A DNA stretch of 64,000 nt, taken from NCBI RefSeq assembly GCF_025370105.1, contig NZ_JANQBK010000017.1, positions 62,001-126,000 on the forward strand, in the 5' to 3' direction. The stretch is from Sphingomonas hylomeconis (lineage in GTDB: Bacteria; Pseudomonadota; Alphaproteobacteria; Sphingomonadales; Sphingomonadaceae). Positions 43,446 to 51,756 of this stretch are shown here, in pieces. Below the pieces are notes generated by a model. That model saw only the letters and a list, made by a program, of their open reading frames with translations, did not search any database and had not been told where the DNA came from. The first letter of the stretch is position 1; every line of letters starts with the position of its first letter. Made by a program: the position numbers and the translations under genes.

Positions 43446-44638
43446 GCGCGCGCGGTCTCGAACCGCGCCAGCCCGGCGGCAAGGTCGGCGATCAGATCGT
43501 CGGGATCCTCCAGCCCGATCTGCAGCCGCACCAGCGGGCCGGCATCGTCGCGCCGGGTCACGCTGCGATGGCGCTGCGGATCGATCGGCACGGCCAGGCT
43601 CTCGAACCCGCCCCAGCTATAGCCGATGCCGAACAGTGCGAGGCCGTCGATCAGCGCGACGCGGCCGGCATCACTGCCGCCGTTCAGCGCGAACGAGAAC
43701 AGCCCCGACGATCCCCTGAAGTCGCGCAGGAACGTGTCGTGCCCCGGACAATCGGGCAGCGCCGGGTGGAACACGGCGGCGACCTGCGGCTGTTCGGCGA
43801 GCCAGCGGGCGATGCGCAGCGCGCTGGCTTCGTGCTGCTTGAGCCGCACCGCCATCGTGCGCAGCCCGCGCGACCCGAGATAGCAATCGTCCGGGCTGGC
43901 GACCTGGCCGAGCTGGAAGCTGGTGTCGCGCAGCCGCGCGAAGAAGCCCGGCCCGGCGGTCACCGATCCCAGCATCGCATCCGAATGGCCGACGATATAT
44001 TTGGTGCACGCAAGGATCGTCAGGTCGACGCCCAGCCCGATCGCCGGGAACAGCAGCGGCGTCGCCCAGGTATTGTCGAGCAGCGTCACCACGCCGCGGG
44101 CCTTGGCCGCGGCGACGATCGCCGGCACGTCCTGCACCTCGAACGTCAGGCTGCCCGGGCTTTCCATCAGGATCGCGCGCGTGGCAGGGCCGATCAGCTC
44201 GGCGATGCCGGCGCCGATCAGCGGATCGTAGAAGCGCGCGGTAATGCCCAGCCGCTTGAGCAGGCCGGTGGCGAGCGCGCGGGTCGGATCGTAGGACGTA
44301 TCCGGCAGCAGCAATTCGTCGCCCGCTGAGAGGACCGCGAGGAACGCCGCCGCGATCGCCGCCACGCCCGAGCAATAGAGGAACGTGCCTTCCGCCCCCG
44401 GCTCGAGCTCGTTCAGCGCATCGGCCAGCGACCATTGCGTCGGCAGCCCGCGCCGGCCGTAGAAGAATTTGTGATGCGTGTCGGACACGCGCTCGCGCAT
44501 CTCGGCGACCGAATCGTACAGGATGGTCGAGCCGCGCCACACCGGCGGGTTGACCACCCCGCCGGTCCATTCCTTGCGCCGCCCGGCGAGCACGACGCGC
44601 GTGGCGTCGCCCACCGGGCGATCGATCGGTCCGCTCAT
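43442..44638 (-). CDS. metC: Cystathionine beta-lyase or related PLP enzyme
   Basis: A 398-residue Cys/Met-metabolism PLP enzyme. Lys213 in ACTKYIVGHSDAMLG is the PLP-binding lysine; SPGSLTFEV, LLDNTWATPLLF and SWGGFESLA are conserved positions. Members cleave cystathionine to homocysteine, and may release sulfide from cysteine. The sequence TKYIVGHSD rather than TKYxxGHxD of gamma-lyases fits the MetC branch best. ATG 44638 overlaps the sseA stop (ATGA), and its stop overlaps the mscS start, giving a coupled trio. Confidence 0.9.
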   Translation of the reverse strand: MSGPIDRPVGDATRVVLAGRRKEWTGGVVNPPVWRGSTILYDSVAEMRERVSDTHHKFFYGRRGLPTQWSLADALNELEPGAEGTFLYCSGVAAIAAAFLAVLSAGDELLLPDTSYDPTRALATGLLKRLGITARFYDPLIGAGIAELIGPATRAILMESPGSLTFEVQDVPAIVAAAKARGVVTLLDNTWATPLLFPAIGLGVDLTILACTKYIVGHSDAMLGSVTAGPGFFARLRDTSFQLGQVASPDDCYLGSRGLRTMAVRLKQHEASALRIARWLAEQPQVAAVFHPALPDCPGHDTFLRDFRGSSGLFSFALNGGSDAGRVALIDGLALFGIGYSWGGFESLAVPIDPQRHRSVTRRDDAGPLVRLQIGLEDPDDLIADLAAGLARFETARA

Positions 44639-45474
44639 GCCGCTCCCGTCGCCTTGGGCGTGTCGCTGGCCGCACCCCATTCGGACCAGCTGCCATCATA
44701 GACGGCGGCATTGCTGCCGAGCAGATGCGCGCCGAACGCCAGTACCGAGGCGGTGATGCCCGAGCCGCAGGTCGTGACGAGCGGCTTGGCGAGATCGATC
44801 CCGGCGCCCTCGAACGCGGCCTTCAGCGCGTCGCCGGTCTTGTACGTGCCGTCCTCGTTGAACAATTGCCCGACCGGCAAATTCTTTGATCCCGGGATAT
44901 GCCCGGCATGCGTCGCCGGCCGCGGGTCCGGTTCCTCGCCGGTGAAGCGCGCCGCCGAGCGCGCGTCGAGCACCTGCTCGGCCTTGCTGTCGAGATTGGC
45001 CTTCATCTGGTCCTTGGTGCGCACGCCCTTGTCGTCGGCCCAGACGGTGAAGTGGCGATGGCGCACCTGTTCCTTGCCGCTGGCGATCTCGCGCCCCTCG
45101 GCCTGCCATTTTTCCAGCCCGCCATCGAGAATCGCGACGTCATGCGCGCCGAACGTGCGCAGCATGAACCAGGCGCGCGCCGCAGTGTGGTACGGCGAAT
45201 TGTCGTACAGCACGATGCGGCTGCCGTCGCCGAGGCCCAAAGATTGCATGCGGCTGGCGAACTTCTCGGGTGCCGGCAGCATCGTCGGCAGCGGGCTCGA
45301 CGTGTCGGCGATTTCGCCAAGATCCATGAACACTGCGCCCGGAATATGCGCCTTTTCATACTCCGCCGCCGGGTCGCGATCGCCCGCGCCGGCGAAGAAG
45401 GTCGCGTCGACGATCCTGAGGTCGTTCGCGCCAAGCTCGCCTGCGAGCCATTCCGTCGTCACCAGCGAATCCAT
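44635..45474 (-). CDS. sseA: 3-Mercaptopyruvate sulfurtransferase
   Basis: A 279-residue protein with two rhodanese domains; the second carries the active Cys236 in TTCGSGITAS, the CGSGIT loop characteristic of mercaptopyruvate sulfurtransferases rather than thiosulfate sulfurtransferases. The first domain (about 1-140) has lost the active cysteine, as usual. It transfers sulfur from 3-mercaptopyruvate to thiols and can yield H2S. It is preceded by phrB by 31 nt and overlaps metC by 4 nt, which links it to cysteine and sulfur handling. Confidence 0.93.
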   Translation of the reverse strand: MDSLVTTEWLAGELGANDLRIVDATFFAGAGDRDPAAEYEKAHIPGAVFMDLGEIADTSSPLPTMLPAPEKFASRMQSLGLGDGSRIVLYDNSPYHTAARAWFMLRTFGAHDVAILDGGLEKWQAEGREIASGKEQVRHRHFTVWADDKGVRTKDQMKANLDSKAEQVLDARSAARFTGEEPDPRPATHAGHIPGSKNLPVGQLFNEDGTYKTGDALKAAFEGAGIDLAKPLVTTCGSGITASVLAFGAHLLGSNAAVYDGSWSEWGAASDTPKATGAA

Positions 45475-45505
45475 CTGCCGTCTCCTATTCTATGGTTGCG
45501 CAATC

Positions 45506-47047
45506 CTAGCCATAGCCGGGCGCGGCGTCGAGTGAAGCAAGGGTTTGCGCCGCCTGAGCGCGGATATCCGCCTGCGTCGTCGCATCCATCTTCGCCCAGG
45601 TGCGATAGGGCATGGCAAGCCGCGGGTTGCGCGCCAATTTGTCCTCGTTGCGCACGAGGAAATCCCAATAGAGCGCGTTGAACGGGCAGGCGTCCGGCCC
45701 GGTGCGCTGCTTCACGTCGTAGCGGCAGTGACGGCAATAATCCGACATGCGGTTGATGTACGCGCCCGACGACGCATAGGGTTTGGAGCCGAGCAGCCCG
45801 CCATCGGCGAACTGGCTCATGCCCAGCGTGTTGGGCAGCTCGACCCATTCATACGCATCGAGATAGACTTCCAGATACCATTGATGGACCTGCCGGGGAT
45901 CCGCGCCGATCAGCAGCGCGAAATTGCCGGTGACCATCAGCCGCTGGATGTGGTGCGCGTGCGCGGTTTCCAGCGTCTGGCCGATCGCCTCTTTCAGGCA
46001 GTGCATGTCGGTGTCGCCGGTCCAGTAGAAGCCGGGCAGGGGGCGATGCGCCTCGAGGAAGTTGCGCTCGACATAATCGGGGCCCTGCGACCAGTAGATG
46101 CCGCGCATATATTCGCGCCAGCCGATGATCTGGCGGATGAACCCCTCGACCGAATTGAGCGGCGCGCGTCCGGCGCGATATTCCGCCTCCGCCGCGCGGC
46201 ACAAATCGAGCGGATCGAGCAGCCCCGAATTGATATAGGGCGACAGGATCGAGTGCCACAGGAAGCGCTCGCCGGTGAGCATCGCATCCTGGTAATCGCC
46301 GAAGCAGGGCAAAGCGTGCTTCAGGAAATAGCCCTGCTGTTCGAGCGCATCGGTGCGCGTGACGGCATAGTCGAACCGGTCGAGCGTGCCGGGATTGTCC
46401 GGGAAACGTTCGGCGATCAACGACAGCACGTCGGTCGTGATGCCGTCCGGCACGAATGCCAGCGGGCGCGGCATGAGCAGGCTGGCCTGCGCAGGTTTGC
46501 GGTTTTCGGAATCGTAATTCCATTCGCCGCCGGCCGGCTTGCCATCGTCGAGCAACAGGCCGGTCTTGCGGCGCATATCGCGGTAGAAATATTCCATGCG
46601 CAATTGCTTGCGCCCTTCGATCCACGTCGCGAACTCGGCAAGGCTGGCGATGAATCGGTCGTCGGCGCGGATCTCGACCGGCAGCCCGAAGATCGTCTCC
46701 CACGCTTCCAGCATCGCCGCGACGCGCCATTCGCCTGCCTCGGTGACGACGATGCGCTCGGGCGCATGGCGCGCGACGGCGCGGGCGATCTCGCCGGTGA
46801 AGCTGCCGCTATTGTCGGGATCGTCGAGCGTGACGTAATCGAGCGTCCAGCCGTCGGCGCGCAACGCCTCGGCATGGTGGCGCATCGCCGAGAAGATATA
46901 GGCGATCTTCTTCTTGTGGTGGCGGACATAGGTCGTCTCGTCGGCCACCTCCATCATCAGCAGCCGGGCGTCGGCCCTGTCGGCATCGTCGAGCGCGGAG
47001 AGGTCGAGGCTCAGCTGGTCGCCGAGGATGGGGATGAGCGTGGTCAC
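45506..47047 (-). CDS. phrB: Prokaryotic (6-4) photolyase with [4Fe-4S] cluster
   Basis: A 513-residue FeS-BCP (PhrB-type) photolyase that reverses UV 6-4 photoproducts with blue light. Four cysteines, Cys350 (DTDMHC), Cys438, Cys441 (YCRHC) and Cys454 (DAC), occupy exactly the residue numbers reported for the iron-sulfur cluster of Agrobacterium PhrB, and His365/His366 (AHAHHIQRL) match its important histidine pair. The N-terminal alpha/beta domain (ILGDQLS) would bind the lumazine-type antenna chromophore. The start is GTG 47047; no ATG is available in frame. It leads the phrB-sseA-metC-mscS run. Confidence 0.95.
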   Translation of the reverse strand: MTTLIPILGDQLSLDLSALDDADRADARLLMMEVADETTYVRHHKKKIAYIFSAMRHHAEALRADGWTLDYVTLDDPDNSGSFTGEIARAVARHAPERIVVTEAGEWRVAAMLEAWETIFGLPVEIRADDRFIASLAEFATWIEGRKQLRMEYFYRDMRRKTGLLLDDGKPAGGEWNYDSENRKPAQASLLMPRPLAFVPDGITTDVLSLIAERFPDNPGTLDRFDYAVTRTDALEQQGYFLKHALPCFGDYQDAMLTGERFLWHSILSPYINSGLLDPLDLCRAAEAEYRAGRAPLNSVEGFIRQIIGWREYMRGIYWSQGPDYVERNFLEAHRPLPGFYWTGDTDMHCLKEAIGQTLETAHAHHIQRLMVTGNFALLIGADPRQVHQWYLEVYLDAYEWVELPNTLGMSQFADGGLLGSKPYASSGAYINRMSDYCRHCRYDVKQRTGPDACPFNALYWDFLVRNEDKLARNPRLAMPYRTWAKMDATTQADIRAQAAQTLASLDAAPGYG

Positions 47048-47418
47048 CCATGCTCTACCACCGGCGCATCAACTGGTTCCGGCCCCTGCCACCCCGCCAC
47101 AGTGCCGCCACGGCAGCGCTCGCTCCTCCAACGCCACCCTTGCCCCTCCGTCATCCTGAACTCGATTCAGGATCCATTGTGCCGGCAGGGCAGCGCTCGC
47201 GCCTCCAACCCCGGACCTAGCCGCCCGATGGATCCTGAATCGAGTTCAGGATGACGCCAGTGGGTTGGCCGCATTGCCTAAAGACGCCCAGGATGTCGGC
47301 AGTAAGCTCGGCCGCAACGCCCGCCGATACACGCACGACGAAGCCAGTAAGCCCAGCCGCGACGCCCGCCGATCCGCTCGGGGTGACGCCGCCGCTTCGC
47401 CACCCTATATCCGCCCGC
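47048..47418. repeat. Intergenic region with a perfect 29-bp inverted repeat and decayed direct repeats
   Basis: The inverted repeat has arms at 47149-47177 and 47228-47256 (starting CGTCATCCTGAACTCGATTC), each arm itself a hairpin. Two direct repeats are also present: CAGTAAGC...GCCCGCCGAT at 47300-47328 and 47345-47373 (29 nt, three differences), and GGCAGCGCTCGC...CTCCAAC near 47112 and 47189. No gene is supported in this 371-nt gap, and no clear promoter for queF is seen. Confidence 0.85.
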
Positions 47419-47865
47419 ATGACCCCAACGCATCTCGGCCAGACCAGCGCGCTTCCCGCCTCCCCGGAGGAGGCGATCCTCGATTACGTGCCCAATCCGC
47501 GCACCGGGCGCCCCTATCTCGTGCGCTTCACCGCGCCCGAATTCACCTCGCTCTGCCCGGTCACCGCGCAGCCCGATTTCGCGCATCTGGTGATCGATTA
47601 CGCGCCCGGCGCGACGATCGTCGAATCCAAGTCGCTCAAGCTGTTCCTCGGCAGCTTCCGCAATCACCAGGCGTTCCATGAGGATTGCACCGTCGGCATC
47701 GGCGAGCGGCTGTTCGCCGAGATGCAGCCGTTATGGCTGCGCATCGGCGGCTATTGGTATCCGCGCGGCGGCATTCCGATCGACGTCTTCTGGCAGTCAG
47801 GCGAGCCGCCGCAGGGGCTGTGGCTGCCGTCGCAGGATGTGCCGGGCTATCGCGGCCGCGGCTGA
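47419..47865 (+). CDS. queF: NADPH-dependent preQ1 synthase (7-cyano-7-deazaguanine reductase)
   Basis: A 148-residue unimodular QueF that reduces preQ0 to preQ1 in queuosine tRNA-modification synthesis. The nucleophile Cys46 is in [14 protein letters not shown] and the proton donor is Asp53; [20 protein letters not shown] is the family signature. ATG 47419 is chosen because the family N-terminus starts there; frames further upstream are repeat translation. No other queuosine gene is next to it. Confidence 0.96.
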   Translation: MTPTHLGQTSALPASPEEAILDYVPNPRTGRPYLVRFTAPEFTSLCPVTAQPDFAHLVIDYAPGATIVESKSLKLFLGSFRNHQAFHEDCTVGIGERLFAEMQPLWLRIGGYWYPRGGIPIDVFWQSGEPPQGLWLPSQDVPGYRGRG

Positions 47866-48019
47866 GCGCTCCGTTCGTCGCAAGAATCCGTTCATCTGGC
47901 GTCAATGTTCGCAGCGCACCTGTTGCGCTGCAGCATTGGTGCAACCATATTGAATTCAGGCCGTTTAGGGAGGCTGATGTTAGGAGCGCCCAGCTCCATC
48001 CACACCAAAGGTTCGATGT

Positions 48020-50293
48020 ATGGCGCACGTGGCAGATGTTGCTTCCAGGATTGATCGCGTCGCGTTGATCGGCAACTTTTTGCCCCGTAAATGCGGTTTG
48101 GCGACCTTTACGACCGACACGTTCACCGCGTTGCGCGGCCGCTATCCCGATCTGAAGGTCGACGTCTATGCGATGGACGACCATCCCGGCCTGTACGATT
48201 ATCCGGCCGAGGTGACGATGAGCATCCCGGATCAGGATCGCAGCGCCTATATCGCCGCTGCGCGCGCGATCGAGACCAGCGGTGCCAAGGCATTGTGGCT
48301 GCAGCACGAATATGGCATTTTCGGCGGCCCCGCCGGCGATCATATCCTGACGCTGCTCGATCGCGTGTCGATCCCGGTGATCGTCACGCTGCACACGATC
48401 CTGGAAAAGCCCAGCGCCGACGAGCGTCGCGTGATGGAAGGCCTGCTGCGCCGCGCCTCGCGCGTCGTCGTGATGGCCGAGCGCGGGCGTGAAATCCTCG
48501 AGCGCGTCTATGGCGCGAGCGGCCGCTCGATCGTGATGATCCCGCACGGCGTGCCGGATCGCGATTTCGTCGCACCCGATACGCTGAAGGCGCAGTTCGG
48601 CTGGGAAGGGCGCAAGGTCGTGCTGACCTTCGGTCTGCTCGCGCCGAACAAGGGCATCGAGACGCTGATCGGCGCGCTGCCGGAGATCGCCGAGGCCAAT
48701 CCCGACGTGCTGTACGCGGTGCTCGGCGCGACGCATCCGAACCTCGTCGCGCATGAGGGCGAAAAGTATCGCGACCGGCTCAAGACGCTCGCCGCCGATC
48801 TCGGCGTGGCCGACCATATCCAGTTCATCGACGCGTTCGTCGAACATGACGAATTGCTCAATTATCTGCAGGCGGCGGACGTCTATGCCACGCCCTATTC
48901 CAATCCGGCGCAGATCACCTCGGGCACGCTGTCCTACGCCGTTGGCGTCGGCAAGGCGGTCGTCTCCACGCCCTATGTCCACGCAACGGAAATCCTTGCC
49001 GATGGGCACGGCGTGCTGGTCGATTTCGGCGACAGCGCGGCGTTCGCGCGCGAGATCAACCTGCTGCTCGGCAGCGAGCGCAACCGCACGCGCCTGTCGC
49101 AGCGCGCTTATGCTCGCGGCCGCACGATGATCTGGCCGGTGCTCGCCGAGCGCGCGATGGCGGAGATCGCGGCGATGATCGCCGCCAAGCCGCACCGCCT
49201 GTCCAAAAGCAGCCTCGCGCCGGTCGCGCTCAAGCCCGATTTCGCCGCGGTCGAGCGGATGAGCGATGCGACCGGCATGTTGCAGCATTCGATCTATTCG
49301 GTGCCCGATCGCCGCCACGGCTATTGCATCGACGACAATGTCCGCGCGCTGATGCTGCTCACGCGGATGGACGAGCTTGACGAAATTACGCGCGACAAAT
49401 GGATGACGATCTACGAATCGTTCATCCAATATGCCTGGAACCCGGACGTCCGCCGCTTCCGCAATTTCATGAACTTCGATCGTACCTGGTGCGAGGAATT
49501 CGGCTCGGAGGATTCCAACGGCCGCACCTTGTGGGCGCTGGGCGTCACCGCGCGCGATGCCAATCTTGCCAAGCACCGCGATTGGGCGATGGCGATGTTC
49601 GACATGACCGCGTCGCTGGCGCTCGATCTCGGCTCGCCCCGCGCGCATGCCTTCTGCATGCTCGGCGCCGCCGCGGTGCTCGACGCGCATCCCGGCCATG
49701 CCATGGCCAAGCAGATCCTGGTGCGGTTCTCGGACGAACTGCTCGCGCTGCTTGCCGTCGCGCGCCGCCCGGAATGGGAATGGTTCGAAATCGTGCTGGC
49801 CTATGACAATGCGCGCCTGCCCGAAGCGATGATCCGCGCCGGCCAGGCGCTCGGCCGCGACGATCTGATCAAGTCGGGCAGCGACACGCTCGACTGGATC
49901 ATCGGCCGCCAGACGTCGCCCGAGGGCCGTTTCCGCGCCGTTGGCACGGAAAGCTTCGGCCGCCCGTACGAGGAACCGCTGCCGTTCGACCAGCAGCCGC
50001 TGGAAGCGCAGGCGACGGTCGATGCCTGCGTCACCGCGTTCGAGGCGACCGGCGACAAGCGCTGGGTCGCGGAAGCGGAGCGTGCCTATCGCTGGTATCT
50101 CGGGCAGAACGATCTCGATCTGCCGCTGGCGACGAGCACCGATGGCGGCTGTTTCGACGGGCTGATGCCCAACGGTCTGAACCGAAATCAGGGCGCCGAG
50201 TCGATTCTCGCGCTGCAATTGGCCTCTTGTGCGATTTCTGCACTATCAAAACGCGCGCAAATAGTGGCAGGACCGTCGAGCGCCGTCGCGTAG
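48020..50293 (+). CDS. GT4 glycosyltransferase fused to an (alpha/alpha)6-type C-terminal domain
   Basis: A 757-residue two-domain protein. The first half (about 1-370) is a GT-B glycosyltransferase of family GT4: IGNFLPRKCGLATFTTD, LWLQHEYGIFGG, IPHGVPD, TFGLLAPNKGIETLI and ITSGTLSYAVGVGKAVVSTPYVHATE. The second half (about 385-745), with MLQHSIYSVPDRRHGYCIDDNVRALMLL, FMNFDRTWCEEFGSED and DGGCFDGL, is rich in paired helices like an (alpha/alpha)6 toroid. A GH130 gene follows 48 nt later, suggesting joint action on a mannose- or glucose-containing glycan. ATG 48020 is in a leader that begins near 47970 with TAGGGAGG. Confidence 0.82.
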   Translation: MAHVADVASRIDRVALIGNFLPRKCGLATFTTDTFTALRGRYPDLKVDVYAMDDHPGLYDYPAEVTMSIPDQDRSAYIAAARAIETSGAKALWLQHEYGIFGGPAGDHILTLLDRVSIPVIVTLHTILEKPSADERRVMEGLLRRASRVVVMAERGREILERVYGASGRSIVMIPHGVPDRDFVAPDTLKAQFGWEGRKVVLTFGLLAPNKGIETLIGALPEIAEANPDVLYAVLGATHPNLVAHEGEKYRDRLKTLAADLGVADHIQFIDAFVEHDELLNYLQAADVYATPYSNPAQITSGTLSYAVGVGKAVVSTPYVHATEILADGHGVLVDFGDSAAFAREINLLLGSERNRTRLSQRAYARGRTMIWPVLAERAMAEIAAMIAAKPHRLSKSSLAPVALKPDFAAVERMSDATGMLQHSIYSVPDRRHGYCIDDNVRALMLLTRMDELDEITRDKWMTIYESFIQYAWNPDVRRFRNFMNFDRTWCEEFGSEDSNGRTLWALGVTARDANLAKHRDWAMAMFDMTASLALDLGSPRAHAFCMLGAAAVLDAHPGHAMAKQILVRFSDELLALLAVARRPEWEWFEIVLAYDNARLPEAMIRAGQALGRDDLIKSGSDTLDWIIGRQTSPEGRFRAVGTESFGRPYEEPLPFDQQPLEAQATVDACVTAFEATGDKRWVAEAERAYRWYLGQNDLDLPLATSTDGGCFDGLMPNGLNRNQGAESILALQLASCAISALSKRAQIVAGPSSAVA

Positions 50294-50341
50294 CCTCGCT
50301 CGCGACGCCGCATTTGGCGGGTCGACGACGAGGCATTTTTT

Positions 50342-51619
50342 GTGACTGAGCTGTTCCATCACGCGTTGCGGCTGCATGCCGATCCGTCCCGGGTCGTGGT
50401 GCGGCCGTTCCATCTCGCCTGGTCGGGCAATGGCGGCAGCCGCACCGAGCGGCTGGTGCGCGAGGTGCTGGCCATGGACATGCAGCAGACCCGCGCCGAG
50501 CTCGAGGTCGTGCTCAAGGATTTCGAGGCGCGGCACTGGCAGACGCGCCGCGTGTTCATGACGCGCTACGACGAGATCGAGCAGATGATGGGGCTCGACG
50601 GCACCGAGATCGGCGACGAGAAACGCCAGCTGATCGGCGCCTATTTCTGCCACGAATATAGCTACGCCGCCGCCGCGCTGATGAACCCCAGCGCCACGCC
50701 GCATTTCGATCAGTCCGGCATGCCCAAGGGATCGTTGCGCATTCTGATGAGCTTGCGCGCGGTGGGCGAGGGGCACATTTCCTCGGTCGCGTTCCGCGAA
50801 GGCATCATCACCGATCACAACCAGCTGAAGCTGGCGCCCGAGCCGCCCTTCGCCACCGCCACCGATGCGGTCGGCGCGGAGGAAAGCGAGCTGCCGGTCG
50901 GCCCGATCACGGTCTATCGCCACCGTGACTCGACCTTGTCGGGCACGGTGATCTTCCCGATCACCGCCGCGCAATCGAAGGGGCTGGAGGATCTACGCCT
51001 CGTCCAGTTCACGCATGACGATGGCAATGTCGAATGGCTCGGCACCTATACCGCCTATAACGGCTCGGTGATCCAGTCGGAGCTGATGCGCACGCGCGAT
51101 TTCCGCGCGTTCGATCTGGTGCCGATGTCGGGCCCGGCCAGCCGCAACAAGGGCATGGCGCTGTTCCCGCGCAAGATTGCCGGCAAATATATGATGATCG
51201 GCCGGCAGGACGGCGAGAATCTGTTCCTGCTGCAATCCGACACGCTGACGCACTGGGAAGAGGGCACCCGGCTGCTCGAGCCGAAATATCCCTGGGAGCT
51301 GGTGCAGATCGGCAATTGCGGCCCGCCGATCGAGCTGGACGATGGCTGGCTGCTGCTGACGCACGGCGTTGGCGCGATGCGCAAATATTCGATCGGCGCG
51401 GTGCTGCTCGACAAGCAGGATCCGTCCAAGGTGCTCGGCCGCACGGTGCACCCGATCCTGGCCGCGGCGGATCAGGACCGCGAGGGCTATGTGCCCAACG
51501 TCGTCTATACCTGCGGCGCGATCCGCCACGGCGATACGTTGTTCGTGCCATACGGCGTGGCCGACAGTTCGGTCGCCTTCGCTTTCATCCCGATCGCGGC
51601 GCTGCTCGCGGACATGTGA
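50342..51619 (+). CDS. GH130 family glycoside hydrolase/phosphorylase
   Basis: A 425-residue five-bladed propeller enzyme. MSLRAVGEGHISSVAFREGIIT, EDLRLVQFTHDDG, YTAYNG and WELVQIGNCGPPIELDDGWLLLTHGVG are GH130-type stretches. GH130 enzymes are inverting phosphorylases or hydrolases acting on beta-mannosides; I cannot tell which from the sequence, as I have not located the phosphate site with certainty. It is preceded by GT4 fusion protein and is probably co-transcribed. The GTG at 50342 is used as start, with GACGAGG upstream. Confidence 0.82.
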   Translation: MTELFHHALRLHADPSRVVVRPFHLAWSGNGGSRTERLVREVLAMDMQQTRAELEVVLKDFEARHWQTRRVFMTRYDEIEQMMGLDGTEIGDEKRQLIGAYFCHEYSYAAAALMNPSATPHFDQSGMPKGSLRILMSLRAVGEGHISSVAFREGIITDHNQLKLAPEPPFATATDAVGAEESELPVGPITVYRHRDSTLSGTVIFPITAAQSKGLEDLRLVQFTHDDGNVEWLGTYTAYNGSVIQSELMRTRDFRAFDLVPMSGPASRNKGMALFPRKIAGKYMMIGRQDGENLFLLQSDTLTHWEEGTRLLEPKYPWELVQIGNCGPPIELDDGWLLLTHGVGAMRKYSIGAVLLDKQDPSKVLGRTVHPILAAADQDREGYVPNVVYTCGAIRHGDTLFVPYGVADSSVAFAFIPIAALLADM

Positions 51620-51655
51620 GCGTTGGGGAGTGGCTACGACCCTCCCCACCCACGA

Positions 51656-51746
51656 CCGTCATCCTGAACTCGATTCAGGATCCATTTCGCCTCTTGGACG
51701 ATCGAGCATGAGGCGCGATGGATCCTGACTTTCGTCAGGATGACGG
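51656..51746. repeat. Palindromic repeat, CATCCTGAA family, copy 2
   Basis: CCGTCATCCTGAACTCGATT on the left and GATCCTGACTTTCGTCAGGA on the right enclose a GCCTC-rich centre. It lies between the GH130 gene and the convergent OPT transporter gene and probably doubles as a terminator. Homologous to 57161-57251 over its whole length. Confidence 0.87.
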
Positions 51747-51756
51747 GCGGGGGGCG

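Noticed and set aside
47056..47080. Possible EcfG promoter before phrB
   Set aside because: GGAAC-N17-GTA on the minus strand lacks the conserved last T and lies only 9 nt from the start codon, too close for a usual promoter.
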